A stretch of DNA of 64,000 nucleotides from Chiridota heheva (lineage: Eukaryota > Echinodermata > Holothuroidea > Apodida > Chiridotidae): assembly GCA_020152595.1 (NCBI GenBank), contig JAIGNY010004475.1, positions 2,822,144 through 2,886,143 of the forward strand. Direction: 5' to 3'. Under the pieces are notes generated by a model that made no database searches, was not told the origin of the DNA, and saw nothing but the letters and a program-made list of their open reading frames with translations. This document shows positions 60,470-64,000 of the stretch, in pieces (the first letter of the stretch is position 1; each line of letters begins with the position of its first letter). A program made the translations under genes and the position numbers.

Positions 60470-61240
60470 TCTTTAAAAGATGAATAATTATCACATGACG
60501 ACAGCAACACATCAAGACCTGGCTCAAAAAATGATTTGTTTTTTCATAAGATTTTTAACATATCTAAAGACGCCCAATTGTCACGTGACGGCAACAAATA
60601 ACTACCCGCCATGAAAAAGAACAAAAAAAGTGGAAAAAAAAACGTTTTCTATAGTTGAAAGACCAATCTTGTCTCAGTTATGTTCGTAAAATTGTGATAC
60701 TCATACCTTTATGTTACATACGGGTGTGGATTGTTTCTATTTAAGTATGTATGTACAGTGTGCATGGTCACTTCCGCGGCAGGTATTGATTGGTTGTCCT
60801 TATTTAGGTAAGACCAATCAGAAACGCTGACTGTTATTGTATATTATTGCCCATGAGAACACAAAATCTTGCCTTTAAGATTTTCAAAATTAAAAAATAT
60901 GCAGAAATTACAATCTATGTCTTAAAGAACCAATTTCAAAACTGTGAACAATATCTGCGCAGGAATGACAAATCAATTAAATCACTTTTTGAAAATTTCT
61001 TCTGTTATCTATTGAGACTGATTTGTAGCCAAATATCCTTTCAAAACAGATGTTTATACAAATTTTACCTACCTAAAATAATCAAGAATGTTTCAAAAAC
61101 CTTAAAATATGCCCAATTTTCACGCGAAGACAGTTAACTGCCGTAAAAAAATTCTTATTTTTATGATTTACAGAATTCAAAAATATTAAAAGATGCACAA
61201 TTTTCACGTGACGGCGACACATAAAGACCTGCCACAACAA
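60470..61240. repeat. Four diverged copies of a tcacgtgacggcaacacat motif
   Basis: Copies near 60490, 60580, 61119 and 61203 share an upstream a/t-rich aaagatgcccaatt and a downstream aagacctgcc where preserved. Several carry the CACGTG palindrome. Confidence 0.5.
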
Positions 61241-61249
61241 AAGGTCAAA

Positions 61250-63999
61250 AATATTAATCAATCTATCATTTCTTCATATTTTCATCATTTAATTTGAGGT
61301 GCCTGCTGCTTTGAGCTGGCAAATACCTATCGCGGGATAAATAGGCCTATGAATATTGTGAGATCAACATGTTTCTTCACATGTTACTCTCCGACCAATT
61401 CATACTAGTGGAGTGCGTGGCTACATTTCGCCGTTGTCTCTCATTCGCTAAGCCCACGTAACTTTTTTTCCACAGAAAATTCAACTAATCATTCCCGCAA
61501 CCTGTGATTCTTGGACATGGCGTGATCTCTATAGTTTTCAATCCTCTTTCTGCCCATACTTTGCATTTCCCGCCCAACCATTTATATTAGAAAAAAGATC
61601 CCCTATTTCTACTCTGTTGCTCTGCCTACTTAGAAGTGGTAACCCTAATATCCTACTTAGAAGTGGTAACCCTAATATACGAGTAGATTTTAAAATGAGA
61701 ATTTAATATTGTCTTCTTCTCATCAAGTATACATTGTGAAACTTTGTGTTGATTTTAAGCCAGTTTGGAGTATCAAAAACAAAAAAACTTCAGACCAGAC
61801 CTTCACCCATAAACCCCACATTTTTCCTCGCATTGTCTCCCTTATCAGGGAAAATTCCCAGGCTCATGCCTGTTTATAAACGGCAGTAGCGTATCTATAA
61901 ACTGATAAAAGGGAGCTAAGGAAGGGGGGGGGGACTATTGGGGCATAGTTAATTCCGTAGGCCCCTTTCCCATATTTTTTATATAGTAATTTTATCAAAA
62001 CCATAAATATAATTCAGTGAAATATCAAATGAAAGAGAAATTTTAGATGTTGGCAATTTTTTATTCGTGTCGACTGAATTATTGTTAATTTTGTATCAAA
62101 CATCCTCAGTTTTGGATTGAACAACCGTCAATTTTAGACCAAAATTCTCCAATTTGCGGTCAAAAATTCTTCAATTTTGCATTTCAAGATCTGCCCCTTC
62201 AAGCTTTTGCCACAACTCCATTCCTGTTTTTACCCATACCATAGTCAGATAGTATGAAGGATAAGGTGGCACGCTAGCCAGCTGACCGGCCTTTGTACAT
62301 GTCGTAAACATGATCCCACATTTAAATGACAGAGATCCTAATGGGAGTTATGATTACATACTGTTACACATGCCGCCATTTTGGAAAGGAATTAATTTGG
62401 GTGGTCTCTAAGTGGCAAGTCCCGTTGACTAAAGAACAGATCTTGGAATGTGATCAAAAATCTCAAATTTTAAGTAAAAAATCTTTACTTTTGGACTACA
62501 AATCTTCAAATTTTCGACCAAAAGTTACAATTAAGGGTCAACTATATTGAAGTTTGGACCAAAACCTTCAACTTCAATCCGCAAAAATCTTTAATTTTGT
62601 ACCAAGTGTCGTTGTGCTTCAAGACATTAAGTTACGTTTTTAAAATTAAAATCAAAATTTGAATTATGTCGGAAATTGTGTGCGTGTGTGTGGGGAGTTT
62701 TTTTTTTTTTTTTTTGGGGGTCACCTGCCCACATGAATTAAGGTCCTGGTTTTGATAATCCAAATCGTGTTTCTCAGATGAATATTTCGTCACAGTCAAA
62801 GTGTCATCGCTCTTCAGTTTTCCCCAACGGATTGACCTGTTGAATGCCTGACAGCCTGATCCATTTACACCTGCATATGCCAATGCGTATAGCCGGGTAG
62901 CCAATGTGTATAGCCAACAGGCCAATGTGTATAGGCAATGCGTATATAGCCATTGCGTATAGCCAATGTGCATAGTATTTTTATTTTTATTTATCTTAAC
63001 TTGCTATAGTGCAGATGACCCACAGGGCGTAATAAAAATACCCTTTCTTACGTTTCGTCCCTGGCACTATTGGATGGCGTCCGTGTCCCTACCAACTGTA
63101 TTTGCCCCATTCCAGGGTCATAAATCCTGGGGGTATTTAAGATACTGACATAATAGGTTTTGAAGAAAAAACAGTGTTGGTGAACACTGTCTGACTGTTG
63201 GGGAAAATATATGCATAATTAATTAAGGTGGGGCATTCAAATTTTAAATGGTGGGTCTGCAACCAGTGAGTTCATAACTGGTTATCAAAGGCCGTGGGAC
63301 ATTAAACCTTCAGTGCTATGCTATGCTAAATGCTGTAAAATGGTCAATTGTTAATCCATCTTGATGGAACGTTCTACTGCATATTTTCTTCCAATTAAAG
63401 CTCAAGGTATTGCTAAATGTCAGGGTTGTAGGAAGCTTTTGAAATGTGTGTGTGTGTAAGGGTGAAGGGGGTGCTTTCCCAAGTCATATGCAAAAGTCCG
63501 CCTCTGTTTGTAGACAATAAAGTGGCCTGGAAGGGCACTTTATTTTTAGAAAAAGGCACTTTTCCAATGAGACCACATTCCCCCGTACATGGGATGGTAA
63601 AAATCGCCATTTCTACTATTGGGTCAGTAATTAAGGGGATTTTCTGAGATTATATGCTATCAACAAATTAATTTAGCATTATTCACGCAAGGTTGTAAGG
63701 TGCATACATGGCAGCTAACTCTTCTAAGCGTGTGTGCACTTACACTGAGGTATTTTTTCCCTAAATGTTTCCCTAAATTACCCATATTCGTCATCAAGCT
63801 ATTTAACACTGATTTTAAGCTTTTCCATTTTTTCAGAGACATTTGGCTGTCTGTTAGGCGGGACAATGTCAATGAATGCAGCAAAGTGAGTTTAAAAAGC
63901 AAAAAGACGCGCGAAATTTTGATCATTTGTTATTCCGGATTTGTTCATGGCACGATCGGAGACGGCTTATCTGCATGTAGTCAGGCTGAAGCAATGTGA
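61250..63999. other. AT-rich end region, no gene supported
   Basis: 61627-61680: a tacttagaagtggtaaccct unit in tandem twice. 62100-62600: degenerate aatcttcaattttggaccaa motifs. 62875-62975: tandem gccaatgcgtata motifs. 63171-63190: ACAGTGTT/AACACTGT hairpin. A possible small exon at about 63836-63887 (acceptor ccattttttcag, donor GCAAA|GTGAGT) is only speculative. The frame at 63700-63999 is not convincing. Confidence 0.45.
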
Positions 64000-64000
64000 A

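Noticed and set aside
63700..63999. 99-codon open frame at the window end as a gene
   Set aside because: The frame runs through an intron-like T-rich tract; at most a short exon near 63836-63887 is possible and could not be supported.

Overview
This is a eukaryotic, animal-like, largely non-coding window. It contains spliced exons with GT/AG borders, AT-rich spacer, many satellites and several dead transposons. The palindromic octamer TAGGCCTA recurs (I count at least six), LINEs of CR1/L2-like and Jockey/I-like type are present, and so are tRNA-derived SINEs. Together these suggest a marine invertebrate deuterostome, most likely an echinoderm. That assignment is an inference, not something the sequence proves. 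No bacterial operons, rRNA, CRISPR arrays or complete tRNA genes were seen.

Layout: 0-2.4 kb is a GC-rich 24/25-bp minisatellite that may be a variable-number repeat inside a minus-strand exon. 5.5-8.6 kb and 17.9-20.6 kb hold two copies of one mobile element whose core is another 24-bp minisatellite; a truncated third copy lies at 40.4-41.3 kb. Between the first two (9.0-16.4 kb) are exons of an unrecognised Ser/Lys-rich, plus-strand gene with phase-compatible splice sites. Its introns hold a 61-bp tandem repeat, a 17-bp minisatellite, a LINE 3' stub and a 577-bp TTAA-flanked MITE. 20.9-26.2 kb is a satellite of about 75 units (71/72 bp) with higher-order structure. 26.2-31.1 kb has no gene I can support.

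31-46.7 kb is a C2H2 zinc-finger locus. A row of duplicated acidic exons, designed as phase 1-1 cassettes (some now frameshifted), leads into a long zinc-finger exon. The 3' half of the locus has been copied in direct orientation about 9.2 kb downstream. The upstream copy is broken. The downstream copy keeps an 11-finger frame but carries a stop codon that was itself copied when the finger array duplicated internally. A dead LINE and the truncated minisatellite element (itself carrying a SINE) separate the copies.

47.5-51.1 kb is a decayed non-LTR element carrying a 333-bp hAT-type MITE with 8-bp target duplication. 52.4-57.0 kb is a CR1/L2-like element split by a second, 5'-truncated L2-like copy. 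57-64 kb is AT-rich DNA with one SINE and several short degenerate repeats, and no supported gene. The only candidate host genes are the minus-strand repeat exon, the 9-16 kb gene and the zinc-finger locus. The rest is transposon and satellite DNA, and nested insertions give a relative order of events in several places.
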